NCBI GenBank assembly: GCA_002450905.1 | Contig: DKAT01000062.1 | Coordinates: 477 to 54,492, forward strand | DNA from: Spirochaetia bacterium UBA6919 | GTDB taxonomy: Bacteria > Spirochaetota > UBA6919 | DNA length: 54,016 bases | Reading direction: 5' to 3' | Shown: positions 26,385 through 35,487 of the stretch, in pieces | How positions within the stretch are numbered: the first letter of the stretch is position 1 | Layout: every line of letters starts with the position of its first letter | Made by a program: the position numbers and the translations under genes | Notes under the pieces: generated by a model | Database searches by the model: none | The model's input: only the letters and a program-made list of their open reading frames with translations | What the model was told of the DNA's origin: nothing

Positions 26385-28991
26385 ATGATAGATCTCAGTT
26401 ACATCCATGATTTTGCAAAAGATGTTTTTATAAAAGACATAATAAATACCACTGAACTCATCGGCATTCGTGGTGAACTATTGATGGATCTTTCACGTTT
26501 GGGACTACCCATTACACCTGGTTTTATAATTAACTCCTCTTTAGTTAAACAAATTCGCGAAGGTTATTCTATAAAAGAGCTTTTAATATATAAAATCGCA
26601 TTTATCGAGTCATGTTTTCCGAGGAAATATGCGAATAATAATAACCCTCTCCTTCTAAAAGTTGTACAGTCCCCTGATGTACATTTTTTAAATACCACTT
26701 CTATCCACCAGGTTGGTTTAAATGATAAATCAGTAATTGGATTTTCTAAAGCGACAAATCAAATCTTCGCTTATGAGGAATATAGGGATTTTTTTAAACA
26801 AATAGGTGTCCTTCTCTTAGGTATTCCAGAAGAAGAATTTAGAAAGATGGCTGGTAATATATATCAGAGCCAAAAAATAGAGGATATTAAGAGCACCATT
26901 GATCTGTATCAAGGATTAGTGGAGCAACATCTTCCCCAAGACCCCCTTGAGCAGTTAGAATTTGTAATTAATAAATCAGTAAAATTATTTTATGCAAACG
27001 AAGAAAATAAGGATATTAATCTGGCAATCGTTGTCCAAGCTATGGTTTATGGAAATTATGGTGAAGATTCCTATGCTGGGAGTTACTTTACAAGAAACAT
27101 TATTTCTGGGGAAAAGAAATTAGATGGGAAATATTTTCAGAAGGAGTTTCACACAGATCGAGGGGATGGTGAAGATATTGAAAGATTGAATCAATCATAC
27201 TTAGAAGAATTGAAGAAAATTGCTGATACTATTGAGTCTTCGTTTAAAGAAATTCGAGAAATTAAATTTGCAATTGAGAGTAAGAAATTATGGCTCGTTG
27301 ACCAGAAAAGGTGCGATAAGAAATCCACTCAGGCTGAATTAAAGACATTATTAAATTTAAGAAAATCCGGTATCATAAGCGATGAATACGTAGTACAGGC
27401 AATTCCGCCGTCACAAATCAATGAATTACTTCATCCAATGATCAATCCATCGGCATCACCCACCAGTAGTGCTATCAAGGGTGGTATTGCAGGAGCTCCA
27501 GGGGCTGCAATTGGCAGGGTATTTTTTTCAACTGAATCTTTAATTAAGGAATATCGTCAGGCAATCCGATTAGGTGAAGATCATCGATTGATTCTTTGTA
27601 TGAATGCTACTTATGCGGAGGATGTCAAGGCTATTGAGTTATCCGAAGGGGTTATCAGTACAGAAGGAGGATTTTCATCCCATGCACCAGTGGTTTCCAG
27701 AAGTCTGGGAAAAGTCGCTTTAGTTAATCCGAAAATAAATATCCAAGGAAACTCATTTATTCTTGATAAAAAGAAAGTTAAGGAGGGAGATTGGATTTCT
27801 CTGGATGTTTCATATTACAGCAAACCAGTGATCTATTTTGATAAACTTCCATTACTTACACCTGATGTCAAGCAAAATGGTTTGATAGAATTATTAGAAA
27901 TTGCCAACCAGTTTATTAATGGCATGGATGTCAAAGCCAATGCGGATTTAAAACGAGATGCTATGATTGCTCATCAATTCAAGGCGGTGGGTATCGGGTT
28001 ATGCCGTACAGAACACATGTTTTTTCATGAAGATAGAATAAATCTTTTTAGAAAAATGATTATCAGCACAACTTACGAAGAAAGAATTGCAAGTCTCAAT
28101 ACTTTATTGCCTTTTCAAGAGAACGATTTTTATGATCTTTTTAAAGTCATGGAGGGATACCCTGTGACCATTCGATTATTAGATGCCCCACTTCATGAAT
28201 TTCTTCCACATACCAAAGATTCTATGAGCCATTTCGTTCAATTTATTCAGAAAGAAAATCCCCAATTAAGCGAAGAAGAAATACGATATCGGTGTGATGA
28301 TTTATCAGAAGTTAATCCTATGCTGGGTCATCGGGGATGTCGTGTTGCGATAAGTTATCCAGAGATTTATCGTGTACAAATTACTGCTATATTCAGAGCA
28401 TGTGCAAGACTCATTAAAGAGCAGGGCTTGAAAGTCGAACCCGAAATCATGATACCTATGGTCATTGACAAGAAAGAATTTCGTATTATTAAGAATGGAA
28501 AGAAGATGGAAGGAAAAGAAATACAGGGTATTCATGATATTTGTAAAGAGATTTGTGAGGAATTTGGAATTGACGAAATACCCTATCGCGTGGGGACCAT
28601 GATCGAATTACCTGGATCTGCTCTTCAGGCAAGTGAGTTGGCTCGATATGCTCAATTTTTTAGTTTTGGAACCAACGATCTCACTCAAACCACGTGCGGA
28701 TTATCACGAGATGACATCAACTCCTTTTTGTCGGATTATACGGAATATGACATATTTTCTGATAACCCATTTCGTGTGCTTACTGATGAAGTCAAGGAAT
28801 TAATTCAGATTGCTACGACGCGAGGGAGAATGACTCGTCCTGATATCATCATGGGGATGTGTGGTGAACATGCCGGGGAGCCGAAAAACATCGCTTTTTG
28901 TAAAGAAATTGGACTTCAATATATTTCCTGTTCTCCTTATAGTATACCTATTGCTAAATTAACAATTGCACAACTCAATTTAAAGAAATAA
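26385..28991 (+). CDS. pyruvate phosphate dikinase-like PEP-utilizing protein
   Basis: An 868-residue protein with the full PPDK order. It has an N-terminal ATP-grasp-like domain (1-340), a phosphohistidine swivel domain with H433 in GGFSSHAPVVSRSLGK, and a C-terminal PEP/pyruvate barrel with GIGLCRTEHMFF, IRLLDAPLHEFLP, NPMLGHRGCR, FFSFGTNDLTQTT and the catalytic Cys in GMCGEHAGEP. The barrel and swivel look intact. The nucleotide domain is odd: where PPDK has V-R-S-G/S-A this protein has KVVQSPD, and the motif at the end of the domain reads VDQKRCDK rather than LQTRxGKR. It may have changed ATP use. SD AAGGA precedes the ATG. It abuts the convergent gene with no spacer. Confidence 0.85.
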   Translation: MIDLSYIHDFAKDVFIKDIINTTELIGIRGELLMDLSRLGLPITPGFIINSSLVKQIREGYSIKELLIYKIAFIESCFPRKYANNNNPLLLKVVQSPDVHFLNTTSIHQVGLNDKSVIGFSKATNQIFAYEEYRDFFKQIGVLLLGIPEEEFRKMAGNIYQSQKIEDIKSTIDLYQGLVEQHLPQDPLEQLEFVINKSVKLFYANEENKDINLAIVVQAMVYGNYGEDSYAGSYFTRNIISGEKKLDGKYFQKEFHTDRGDGEDIERLNQSYLEELKKIADTIESSFKEIREIKFAIESKKLWLVDQKRCDKKSTQAELKTLLNLRKSGIISDEYVVQAIPPSQINELLHPMINPSASPTSSAIKGGIAGAPGAAIGRVFFSTESLIKEYRQAIRLGEDHRLILCMNATYAEDVKAIELSEGVISTEGGFSSHAPVVSRSLGKVALVNPKINIQGNSFILDKKKVKEGDWISLDVSYYSKPVIYFDKLPLLTPDVKQNGLIELLEIANQFINGMDVKANADLKRDAMIAHQFKAVGIGLCRTEHMFFHEDRINLFRKMIISTTYEERIASLNTLLPFQENDFYDLFKVMEGYPVTIRLLDAPLHEFLPHTKDSMSHFVQFIQKENPQLSEEEIRYRCDDLSEVNPMLGHRGCRVAISYPEIYRVQITAIFRACARLIKEQGLKVEPEIMIPMVIDKKEFRIIKNGKKMEGKEIQGIHDICKEICEEFGIDEIPYRVGTMIELPGSALQASELARYAQFFSFGTNDLTQTTCGLSRDDINSFLSDYTEYDIFSDNPFRVLTDEVKELIQIATTRGRMTRPDIIMGMCGEHAGEPKNIAFCKEIGLQYISCSPYSIPIAKLTIAQLNLKK

Positions 28992-29882
28992 TCATTTACA
29001 TTGCTTTTTTAATATGGATATAATTTTTTGGATTAAATCCTTTTGCTTTTTTGAAATGATTTTTTTTTCATTCAAATATTTCTGTAAATCTTTAATCCCT
29101 TCGCATTTCTTTAGAATAAAATAGATTAGTCCCCGGGTATAATAATGATCAATATTTTCTGGATTGATTTGTATTGCTTTCTGAATATCCTTTAGAGCGT
29201 TTTGAAAGTCCATTTGACTAGAATAACACTTGGCTCTCATGGTATAGGTCTGCTCATTATTCCTTTTACTCAAGCTAATATGCCTTGTAAAATCCTGGAT
29301 TGATCTACTACAATCCTTTAATAGGAAATATGTTAAACCACGATAGTAGTAAATATCTTTTAAAAAAGCATTTAATTTAATTACCTTTGTAAAATCCTTA
29401 ATAGATCTATTATACTGCTTTAGATATTCTAGAAATATCAATCCACGATGAAAATACGCAATTGCTGAAGTGGGATTATAACGAATTGCTTTTGTGAAAC
29501 TCCGAATGGCATTTTTATATTTATGCATTCTTTGATATACTAAACCTTTATTGAAATATGCAGTATCATTATTTTTATTAATTCGGATGGCGTGGTTGAA
29601 ATAATTTATAGCGGTCTTATATTTTTTTAAATAATAATAAGCTAGCGCCATATTGATATAAATCCCCTCAGATTTCGGTGATTTTCTTATTGCCTTCTTG
29701 TACCATTCAAGCGCCTGGCTGTATTTTTTATCCTTTAATGCCTCATTTCCATTCTGGAAATAATTTTCAGCGGTTTCGGCCGGGATAAATATTGGCTCTT
29801 TCGTTGATCTCGAATTATCGGATGAATTACATTTCGTCAAGGTGATGAGAACCAAAGGTATAATTATGGGTAATAACTTCAT
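28992..29882 (-). CDS. TPR-repeat lipoprotein or secreted protein
   Basis: A 296-residue protein with about seven tetratricopeptide repeats from residue 32 on, recognisable by units such as AYFNKGLVYQRMHKYKNAIRS. The N-terminus (MKLLPIIIPLVLITLTKC) is a signal peptide ending at a cysteine, but Lys just before Cys makes a poor lipobox; spirochaete lipoboxes are loose, so lipidation is possible but not certain. TPRs mediate protein contacts. It starts 22 bp after mqnD and is probably the last gene of that operon. Its stop codon is directly adjacent to that of the PPDK-like gene. Confidence 0.85.
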   Translation of the reverse strand: MKLLPIIIPLVLITLTKCNSSDNSRSTKEPIFIPAETAENYFQNGNEALKDKKYSQALEWYKKAIRKSPKSEGIYINMALAYYYLKKYKTAINYFNHAIRINKNNDTAYFNKGLVYQRMHKYKNAIRSFTKAIRYNPTSAIAYFHRGLIFLEYLKQYNRSIKDFTKVIKLNAFLKDIYYYRGLTYFLLKDCSRSIQDFTRHISLSKRNNEQTYTMRAKCYSSQMDFQNALKDIQKAIQINPENIDHYYTRGLIYFILKKCEGIKDLQKYLNEKKIISKKQKDLIQKIISILKKQCK

Positions 29883-29904
29883 ATAATAATATAATATTTA
29901 ATAA

Positions 29905-30735
29905 TTAATAGAAATCGACCTTTACTTGGTGATCAATGATGCCTTTTTCAAATCCTTTTGTTAATAAGCGATGTACTCCTTCTCTGCCCTTCTCTCCAAA
30001 ATCCAGGGTATAATCATTTACATACATCCCGACAAAACGATCTGCTAAAGCTGGATCCATATCCCGTGCATAGGACATTGCATGTTCCAAAGCTTCCTTA
30101 CGGTGATCAAGTGAATATTGTATGCTCTTTTTAAGAATGGATGATATTTTTTTGATATTTTCTTCCCCTAAATCTCTTCTAATAGCATTTGCACCGAGAG
30201 GGAGGGGTAATTTCTCTTTTTCATACCACCATTCCCCTAAATCAATAACTTTATGAAGTCCCATAGTTTTATAGAGGAGTTGACCTTCGTGGATAATAAG
30301 CCCAGCCTGTACTTCTCCACTGATAACCGCATCTAAAATCTTATCAAAAGGAATTTCCACTGGTTTGAAATCATCTAAAAATAATTTGAGAGCAAGATAA
30401 GCCGTTGTTAATTTACCGGGTATTGCTATGGATTTAGATTTTAGATCTGTTTTGTTCATAGGACTTTTTGAGACTACCATAGGACCATACTGATCTCCAA
30501 TACTTGCTCCACAGGACAATAGGGCGTAGTTCTCATGGACTTTTGTATAAGTGTGGATGGATATCGCTGTAACCTCTAATTCCTTTCTCAGTGCTCGTTG
30601 GTTAAGAGTTTCAATATCTTCTATCACATGGATAAAGTTATAACCATCGGTGGGTATTTTATCTTTCGCTATGGCATAGAACATGAAAGCATCGTCTGAG
30701 TCGGGGCTATGTCCTAATCGTATTTCTCTTCCCAT
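29905..30735 (-). CDS. mqnD: 1,4-dihydroxy-6-naphthoate synthase (futalosine pathway)
   Basis: MqnD converts cyclic dehypoxanthinyl futalosine to 1,4-dihydroxy-6-naphthoate in the alternative menaquinone pathway. The 276-residue protein has the periplasmic-binding-protein fold of the MqnA/MqnD family. LGHSPDSDDAFMFYAI at the start and EDIETLNQRAL, ELEVTAISIHTY and LSCGASIGDQYGPMVV are MqnD-type signatures, and IIHEGQLLY carries the conserved His. SD AAGGAA precedes the ATG. It lies in a run of three minus-strand genes with 22-29 bp spacers. Other mqn genes are not adjacent, but see the amidohydrolase at 47939. Confidence 0.88.
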   Translation of the reverse strand: MGREIRLGHSPDSDDAFMFYAIAKDKIPTDGYNFIHVIEDIETLNQRALRKELEVTAISIHTYTKVHENYALLSCGASIGDQYGPMVVSKSPMNKTDLKSKSIAIPGKLTTAYLALKLFLDDFKPVEIPFDKILDAVISGEVQAGLIIHEGQLLYKTMGLHKVIDLGEWWYEKEKLPLPLGANAIRRDLGEENIKKISSILKKSIQYSLDHRKEALEHAMSYARDMDPALADRFVGMYVNDYTLDFGEKGREGVHRLLTKGFEKGIIDHQVKVDFY

Positions 30736-30764
30736 AGTATTACTATTCCTTTTATATATTGTAA

Positions 30765-31115
30765 TTATTTTAGTGTATCAATTTCTGCTGAATCAAAGCC
30801 AAAATACACTTTATCTCCCTTTACAATCACTGGCCTTTTGATAAGATCCGGGTGTTCTAACATAATCTTAATAGCCCCAGCCTTAGTTGGTAGCTTCGTA
30901 CTATACCCTTTCTCCCTGTATATTGTGCTCCGGGAGTTTAGATATTTCTTCAGATTGTTTTCATCAATATATTTTTCTAAAAGCTCTCTGGGTGGAGGTG
31001 TTTTAGTTATATCAATGACATCATAGCCTATATGACAGCTATCCATATATTCTTTAGCTTTCTTACAAGTACCACAGGTCTTTTTATCATATAACTGGAT
31101 GGATTTCTTGCCCAT
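30765..31115 (-). CDS. ArsC/Spx-family thioredoxin-fold protein
   Basis: A 116-residue member of the ArsC/Spx/YffB family. A CGTC motif (CxxC) follows the first strand (LYDKKTCGTCKKA), and the later RPVIVKGDKVYFGF stretch is the family's substrate/active-site loop with its Arg and cis-Pro region. Known relatives are glutaredoxin-linked arsenate reductases and Spx regulators; sequence alone does not separate these. The second Cys of the CxxC resembles Spx and YffB-like proteins. It is the first gene of the run ArsC-like, mqnD, TPR. No link to menaquinone synthesis is evident. Confidence 0.85.
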   Translation of the reverse strand: MGKKSIQLYDKKTCGTCKKAKEYMDSCHIGYDVIDITKTPPPRELLEKYIDENNLKKYLNSRSTIYREKGYSTKLPTKAGAIKIMLEHPDLIKRPVIVKGDKVYFGFDSAEIDTLK

Positions 31116-31270
31116 GTAATAATTTCCTACAAAGATACAGATAATATAATGATTTTATCTGGAATTGTCGAAAAAAATATTAAGTAATTCAACAGTGTTT
31201 GATTGTGTTTTCCACATACAATTTCTAGCAAGGTGCAGTTACCTTATTCTGTTTATAATATTTATTTTAC

Positions 31271-31299
31271 TTGACATATTTCAGATTATTATTTAATAT
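31271..31299 (+). promoter_or_regulatory. sigma-70-type promoter
   Basis: TTGACA (31271-31276), a 17-base spacer and TAATAT (31294-31299) form a near-consensus housekeeping promoter about 60 bases upstream of the small membrane protein gene at 31360. It is the clearest promoter I can see in the window. Confidence 0.6.
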
Positions 31300-31359
31300 T
31301 TTATGATCTGAATAGGTTTATGGTATTTTTAAATAAAATAAAAAATAAGGAGAAATATT

Positions 31360-31656
31360 ATGTTAATGACAATAGGTTCAATTTTGTGGATAATTGGTGC
31401 AATTGCAGCATTTATAGCTGGAATCATGATTTTAATAGACGCATTTAAGCTGGAGACAACTCAAGGATTACTTTGTTTATTCGTTCCGTTCTATGCATTT
31501 TATTACCTATTTGCTAAATATACAAATGAAGGGAATAAAAAAACAGTGATGCTTTTATTTTTTGGAGGAATGGGAATTTTAATTATTGGTGCGATAATGA
31601 CTTTTGCCGGTGCAGCATCAAGTATGGCCAATATGAAGGGTTTGAAGTTTAAATAA
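31360..31656 (+). CDS. small two-helix membrane protein
   Basis: A 98-residue integral membrane protein with hydrophobic helices at about 4-27 and 61-86, plus an amphipathic, aromatic-rich stretch between them (LFVPFYAFYYLFAKY). It ends in a short basic tail. No family is recognised. It has a clear promoter and SD (AAGGAGAAA) and stands as a single plus-strand gene among minus-strand genes. Confidence 0.8.
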   Translation: MLMTIGSILWIIGAIAAFIAGIMILIDAFKLETTQGLLCLFVPFYAFYYLFAKYTNEGNKKTVMLLFFGGMGILIIGAIMTFAGAASSMANMKGLKFK

Positions 31657-31712
31657 TTCATAACTCATTACTTAAATTAATATTATAAATCTATTCAAAT
31701 ACTTATTTATTT

Positions 31713-32471
31713 TTATATCTCAAGATAATCAAGAACATTGGGTAATTCCAGCTTCTCATAAGCCCTTTTAAGCTGTGTTCCAATTGTTCCTTTCTTCACA
31801 CCAAGGATATCAGCTATTTCTGTTACAGACTTCCCTTCCTTGCGTAATTTTAAGATTTCAATCTGGGTCTTGGAGAGAAGGTGATAACGTTCACGGGCTT
31901 CCTCTAATTTCTGGGCTATCTTAAAATGATTAATTCCCAGGGTCTCCTTCTTGATGGAGATCAATCGAGTGTGATCAGCATCCTTATAGGACATAATAAT
32001 CTTCTCGAGAAAGTTTTCTGTTCTATCCCCCTTTTCAATATAATCTACTCCCATTTCTTGAGCCTGGGTAAACGTTTCTATATCCGGATGAGCTGTCATA
32101 ACAATTAGGTGCATATCTGGATGTTTTTCAAGGGCTTTTCGACAACACTCCATCCCTGAAATGTCTTCAAGAAAGATATCCATCAAACAAACGTCTGGCT
32201 GGAAAGGAGAATTCAAATCTCTTAAAAAATCATAACCCCTGCTATATTCACGATACATAAAGATTTCTTGGTTTCCCTGAATAATATTTTTTATAAGGAG
32301 ACGATAATTTTCATCATCATCAACAATGGCTAATTTTATTCGTTTGTGAAGAGGCTTGCTCTGATCCACCCTTTCATCCTTATATAGCAATGTTATAGTG
32401 TTGTAAAAATAATTCATTCTATTAATAAAGTAAAGTGAAATCCTAGACAGGCAAATAAAAACTATTTCCAC
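31713..32471 (-). CDS. response regulator, receiver plus LuxR-type HTH
   Basis: A two-component response regulator. The receiver domain spans about 45-160, with acidic pocket DDD at 51-53, phosphoacceptor D98 in CLMDIF, the switch Thr in VMTAHPD and the Lys in YIEKGD. A linker leads to a C-terminal helix-turn-helix (LSKTQIEILKLRKEGKSVTEIADILGVKKGTIGTQLKRAYEKL) of the LuxR/sigma-region-4 type. The start is uncertain. The longest frame begins at GTG 32471, but residues 1-34 look non-native, and GTG at 32369 with AAGGAT upstream would remove them. No histidine kinase is adjacent. Confidence 0.88.
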   Translation of the reverse strand: MEIVFICLSRISLYFINRMNYFYNTITLLYKDERVDQSKPLHKRIKLAIVDDDENYRLLIKNIIQGNQEIFMYREYSRGYDFLRDLNSPFQPDVCLMDIFLEDISGMECCRKALEKHPDMHLIVMTAHPDIETFTQAQEMGVDYIEKGDRTENFLEKIIMSYKDADHTRLISIKKETLGINHFKIAQKLEEARERYHLLSKTQIEILKLRKEGKSVTEIADILGVKKGTIGTQLKRAYEKLELPNVLDYLEI

Positions 32472-32553
32472 ATTCTCTACAGAAACATATCAAATAAATC
32501 CTTATTTTCTAGAGGATTATATTAGAATTAAATTGATTCATAGGTAAAATAAA

Positions 32554-34068
32554 TTATTTATTCCCTGTAAATAGAGAGAAATCAACTTGAGGATTCGGAT
32601 TGGGATTTATCAAAGATGATACAGGATAGGTACAGTAATAAGAAGCAAATAATGCTGTAGGAAAATGATTTCCACTCCGCCCGCCACCACCAAATGGAAG
32701 TTTTGAGGAAGCCCCTACTGTGGATTTATTCCAATTGATTAATCCTGAATTAGATTCTTCTAACAATTTCTTGAAGTTCTTTTCTGATAAAGAAAACAAA
32801 GATGTTACAAGACGATAGGGTGATGCATTGGCAATTTCAATCGCATATTCCAAATCATTTACAATATACAATGCAATATTCGGGGCAAAAATCTCTTCAG
32901 TTTGATAATGTGTAAAATAATCTTTTCCAGATACAAGATAAGCGGATGGACTTATATAATATCCTTTATGGGGCATTGATAATTGACTTCCACGTATGAT
33001 TTCCTCATGCCCTTCATTGATCGCAATTTTCTGAGATTCAATATAGTTATCCATACTTCTCTGATTAATAAGAGGACCCATGAAAGGCTTGTTAACATCA
33101 AAAGCATTCCCTATTTTCAATTGAGAAATGAGATCTTTAAATCTGTTCATAAATGTCTGAGCAATATTTGAATGAAGTATAATCTTGCTCGTAGAGCTAC
33201 AACGTTGACCTGTCGTCACAAGACAACTAAAAAGTGTCTCAGATAAAGCAAAATCAAGGTCAGCATCATCCATTATGATGGTGGAGTTTTTCCCTCCCAT
33301 TTCTAAAGCAAGTATTTTCCAGGGTTGTTCTAACGTTAATCGTTTTATGGCAAGTCCTGTTTTGTAGGAACCAGTGAATAAAACACCATCAATCGCAGAA
33401 TGACTTACCAGCAAAGATCCTATCGATGCATCCCCCTGAATCATATTGAAAACGCCATCAGGTAGGCCAATACTCTGTATGATCTCTGCTAATTTCTGAC
33501 CTGTTATTGGAGTCAATTCTGAAGGCTTAAATATAACTGTATTGCCTGTTAATAGGGCTGGAACGATATGCCCGTTGGGAAGGTGTCCAGGAAAATTAAA
33601 TGGACCCAGAATAGCCATGACACCTCTAGGGTGATATTCACATATTCCAGAAAGACTTCCTGAAGCGTTATCTACTTTAAATGATTTTATTAATTCGAGG
33701 CCTTGATGAATTGAAACATCTATTTTGGAAACCATTGAATTGACTTCTTGCTCTGCTTCCCATAGAGGTTTCCCAACTTCACGGGATATAATTTCCGATA
33801 AATCCTTATAATCCTCATTTAATCTTATTTGAAATCTCTTTAGATAAGCTATCCGTTCTTGTAAAGTTAGTTTTTTCCAGATAGGATAAGCCTTTTTAGC
33901 TGATTCAATAGCTATTTCTATATGTTTCAGAGAAAACTGTATTGTGGTGATTATATCATCAAGGTTACCAGGATTCGCCTTTACAAAATGTCCTGTTGGT
34001 TTATTGGGTATGATCCATTTATTGGAGAGAAAATCACCCTTATAATTCAATAATAAACTCCAATACAA
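32554..34068 (-). CDS. aldehyde dehydrogenase, succinylglutamic semialdehyde dehydrogenase-like
   Basis: A 504-residue NAD(P)-dependent aldehyde dehydrogenase. Catalytic Cys C290 (TTGQRCSST) and general base E256 (ALEMGGKN) are present, as are the cofactor motifs GPFNFPGHLPNGHIVPALLTGNT and FTGSYKTG. The PRGVMAILGPFNFPGHLPNGH stretch is typical of AstD, which oxidises N-succinylglutamate semialdehyde in arginine catabolism. No other ast gene is present, so substrate is uncertain. The gene begins 6 bp after the molybdoenzyme anchor gene and is likely in the same transcript, an unusual pairing. No strong SD is seen. Confidence 0.85.
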   Translation of the reverse strand: MYWSLLLNYKGDFLSNKWIIPNKPTGHFVKANPGNLDDIITTIQFSLKHIEIAIESAKKAYPIWKKLTLQERIAYLKRFQIRLNEDYKDLSEIISREVGKPLWEAEQEVNSMVSKIDVSIHQGLELIKSFKVDNASGSLSGICEYHPRGVMAILGPFNFPGHLPNGHIVPALLTGNTVIFKPSELTPITGQKLAEIIQSIGLPDGVFNMIQGDASIGSLLVSHSAIDGVLFTGSYKTGLAIKRLTLEQPWKILALEMGGKNSTIIMDDADLDFALSETLFSCLVTTGQRCSSTSKIILHSNIAQTFMNRFKDLISQLKIGNAFDVNKPFMGPLINQRSMDNYIESQKIAINEGHEEIIRGSQLSMPHKGYYISPSAYLVSGKDYFTHYQTEEIFAPNIALYIVNDLEYAIEIANASPYRLVTSLFSLSEKNFKKLLEESNSGLINWNKSTVGASSKLPFGGGGRSGNHFPTALFASYYCTYPVSSLINPNPNPQVDFSLFTGNK

Positions 34069-34074
34069 AAGATT

Positions 34075-35109
34075 TTAAGGAACTGGTGTCCCTTTTCTTG
34101 CTGTACTGAGAAGGGGATTTTTCACAGTATTCTTTTTAAAATTACCATAGTAAAGGTTTTGCAAGTGATTGCCCTGAATAAAAAATAATCTACGCTCAAA
34201 TATTAATCCAATTATCATACAACCACAAGCCGTAACATTCATTGAAAAAACAATAACGCTTGTTAAACCTGAAAAAATGCTAACAATATCAAGGATAATC
34301 CATACTAAAAGTGGAAATCCATAGGCCAGAACTATTACAAGGCCTTTTTGACTCTTTTCTTGTCTTTCTTGTAAAGGATAATGAAATTCTTTAGTATTGA
34401 AATGTTCGTATGGTGTTCCCATATCCATTTGCCTTATGTTAGAATCATTCCTCCCAAGAGCATGTTTAAGGTTTAATGGTTCATAAATATTTAAATTATA
34501 TTGATATGTAAGTAACTTTACAACCAATGCTATGAGTGTAAGACCTATAAGCAAATGATTAATGACTGAAACTGCAAAGAGTTCAGGGTGAATAAGGCTT
34601 AGTAGCATAAAACAAATTGCCGTTCCACCCACCAAACCAGATAATGTAAAATTGATAGGAGTAAACGCATTAGCCCATTCCTTAATAAATCTGATTGCTG
34701 CGTATAACATAGATGATGATAGGAAAAACCCCAAAGCCGCTATGATTCCCAAAATACCTATGTAAGGCAATAAAGAAGAAAATAATGAGGAAACATTCTG
34801 AAAGTAGAACAAGAATAAATAAAGATGTACTATCCCTGTAAATGCTCCTAGAGTGATAGCTTCCCTTGATAACCAGGACTGTCTCCACATCCTGATGGCT
34901 TTCCACGCCCTCTGTGGATTACCAAGATGGAATATACTTGAAACCCCGCCTGCATACTGAAGTAAAATACACACAATCAAGTTACTATAAACAAATCCAG
35001 GTGATAATTTATTTGAAAGAAACAACTGTAACGAAATCAGCAGAATAAAAATCCCCTGTCCGATACCAGCTAAAACAGTCAGAAATACTAAAGACATTTC
35101 AGGATGCAC
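34075..35109 (-). CDS. DmsC/SoeC-like membrane anchor subunit
   Basis: A 344-residue integral membrane protein with about eight hydrophobic helices, of the DmsC family of molybdoenzyme anchors that exchange electrons with the quinone pool. SSIFHLGNPQRAWKA and MWRQSWLSREAI are family signatures. I chose GTG 35109 because AGGAG lies 9 bases upstream and the protein then starts (M)HPEMSLVFLTVLAG, as family members do; the longer frame from TTG 35127 would overlap the SD. The catalytic and iron-sulphur subunit genes lie upstream, after a gap of about 380 bp with a repeat. Confidence 0.88.
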   Translation of the reverse strand: MHPEMSLVFLTVLAGIGQGIFILLISLQLFLSNKLSPGFVYSNLIVCILLQYAGGVSSIFHLGNPQRAWKAIRMWRQSWLSREAITLGAFTGIVHLYLFLFYFQNVSSLFSSLLPYIGILGIIAALGFFLSSSMLYAAIRFIKEWANAFTPINFTLSGLVGGTAICFMLLSLIHPELFAVSVINHLLIGLTLIALVVKLLTYQYNLNIYEPLNLKHALGRNDSNIRQMDMGTPYEHFNTKEFHYPLQERQEKSQKGLVIVLAYGFPLLVWIILDIVSIFSGLTSVIVFSMNVTACGCMIIGLIFERRLFFIQGNHLQNLYYGNFKKNTVKNPLLSTARKGTPVP

Positions 35110-35344
35110 TGAATATTCTCCTATCAATATTTAATCTTAATTTATTGAATGATAAAACATCTCATATTTTCAATACTATCAAACTATTTATATAATAAAG
35201 ATGTTATTTAAATCATTTTTTATATTAAATTGCTGAACATAATCTTTACGAACAAAACATATAAACTCTTGTTAATCACCAAATAAAAATGACTAAATGA
35301 TGAGAAAGGATAATAACGGTGATTGAATATCAAACAATCCTATC

Positions 35345-35371
35345 ATGGGAGAAAGATGGGAAAATTATGGG
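35345..35371. repeat. CCCAT x3 iteron, 11-bp spacing, copy B
   Basis: On the plus strand ATGGG occurs at 35345, 35356 and 35367, exactly 11 bp apart, that is CCCAT x3 on the minus strand. The spacers match those of copy A (3361) almost base for base when reverse-complemented. Confidence 0.75.
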
Positions 35372-35472
35372 AAAATGACTTATACAATTCTATCATTTTA
35401 AGACTCACCATTCTAATTCTTATGATCATTTTAACAGTTCTTTGTTACTTACTACCCTTCATTTATAATTAA
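35356..35472 (+). CDS. possible 38-residue membrane peptide
   Basis: ATG 35356 to TAA 35470-35472 encodes a peptide with a polar start (MGKLWENDLYNS) and one strongly hydrophobic helix ending in a short tail. GGGAGAAAG just before the ATG could act as SD, but these bases belong to the CCCAT repeat, so the resemblance may be accidental. It opposes the surrounding genes. Low confidence. Confidence 0.25.
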   Translation: MGKLWENDLYNSIILRLTILILMIILTVLCYLLPFIYN

Positions 35473-35487
35473 TTAAGAGAATAAATT

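Larger units (their letters stand above)
35110..35487. other. gap inside the molybdoenzyme cluster, with repeat and possible small ORF
   Basis: The minus-strand cluster is interrupted by about 380 bp. It holds copy B of the CCCAT iteron (35345-35371). It also holds a plus-strand ORF of 38 codons at 35356-35472 that would encode a single-helix membrane peptide. The rest is AT-rich without other visible signals. Confidence 0.5.

Noticed and set aside
32384..32471. Extra N-terminal domain on the response regulator
   Set aside because: Residues 1-34 are low-complexity and hydrophobic-aromatic without a domain pattern; an internal GTG start at 32369 with an AAGGAT upstream explains the gene better.
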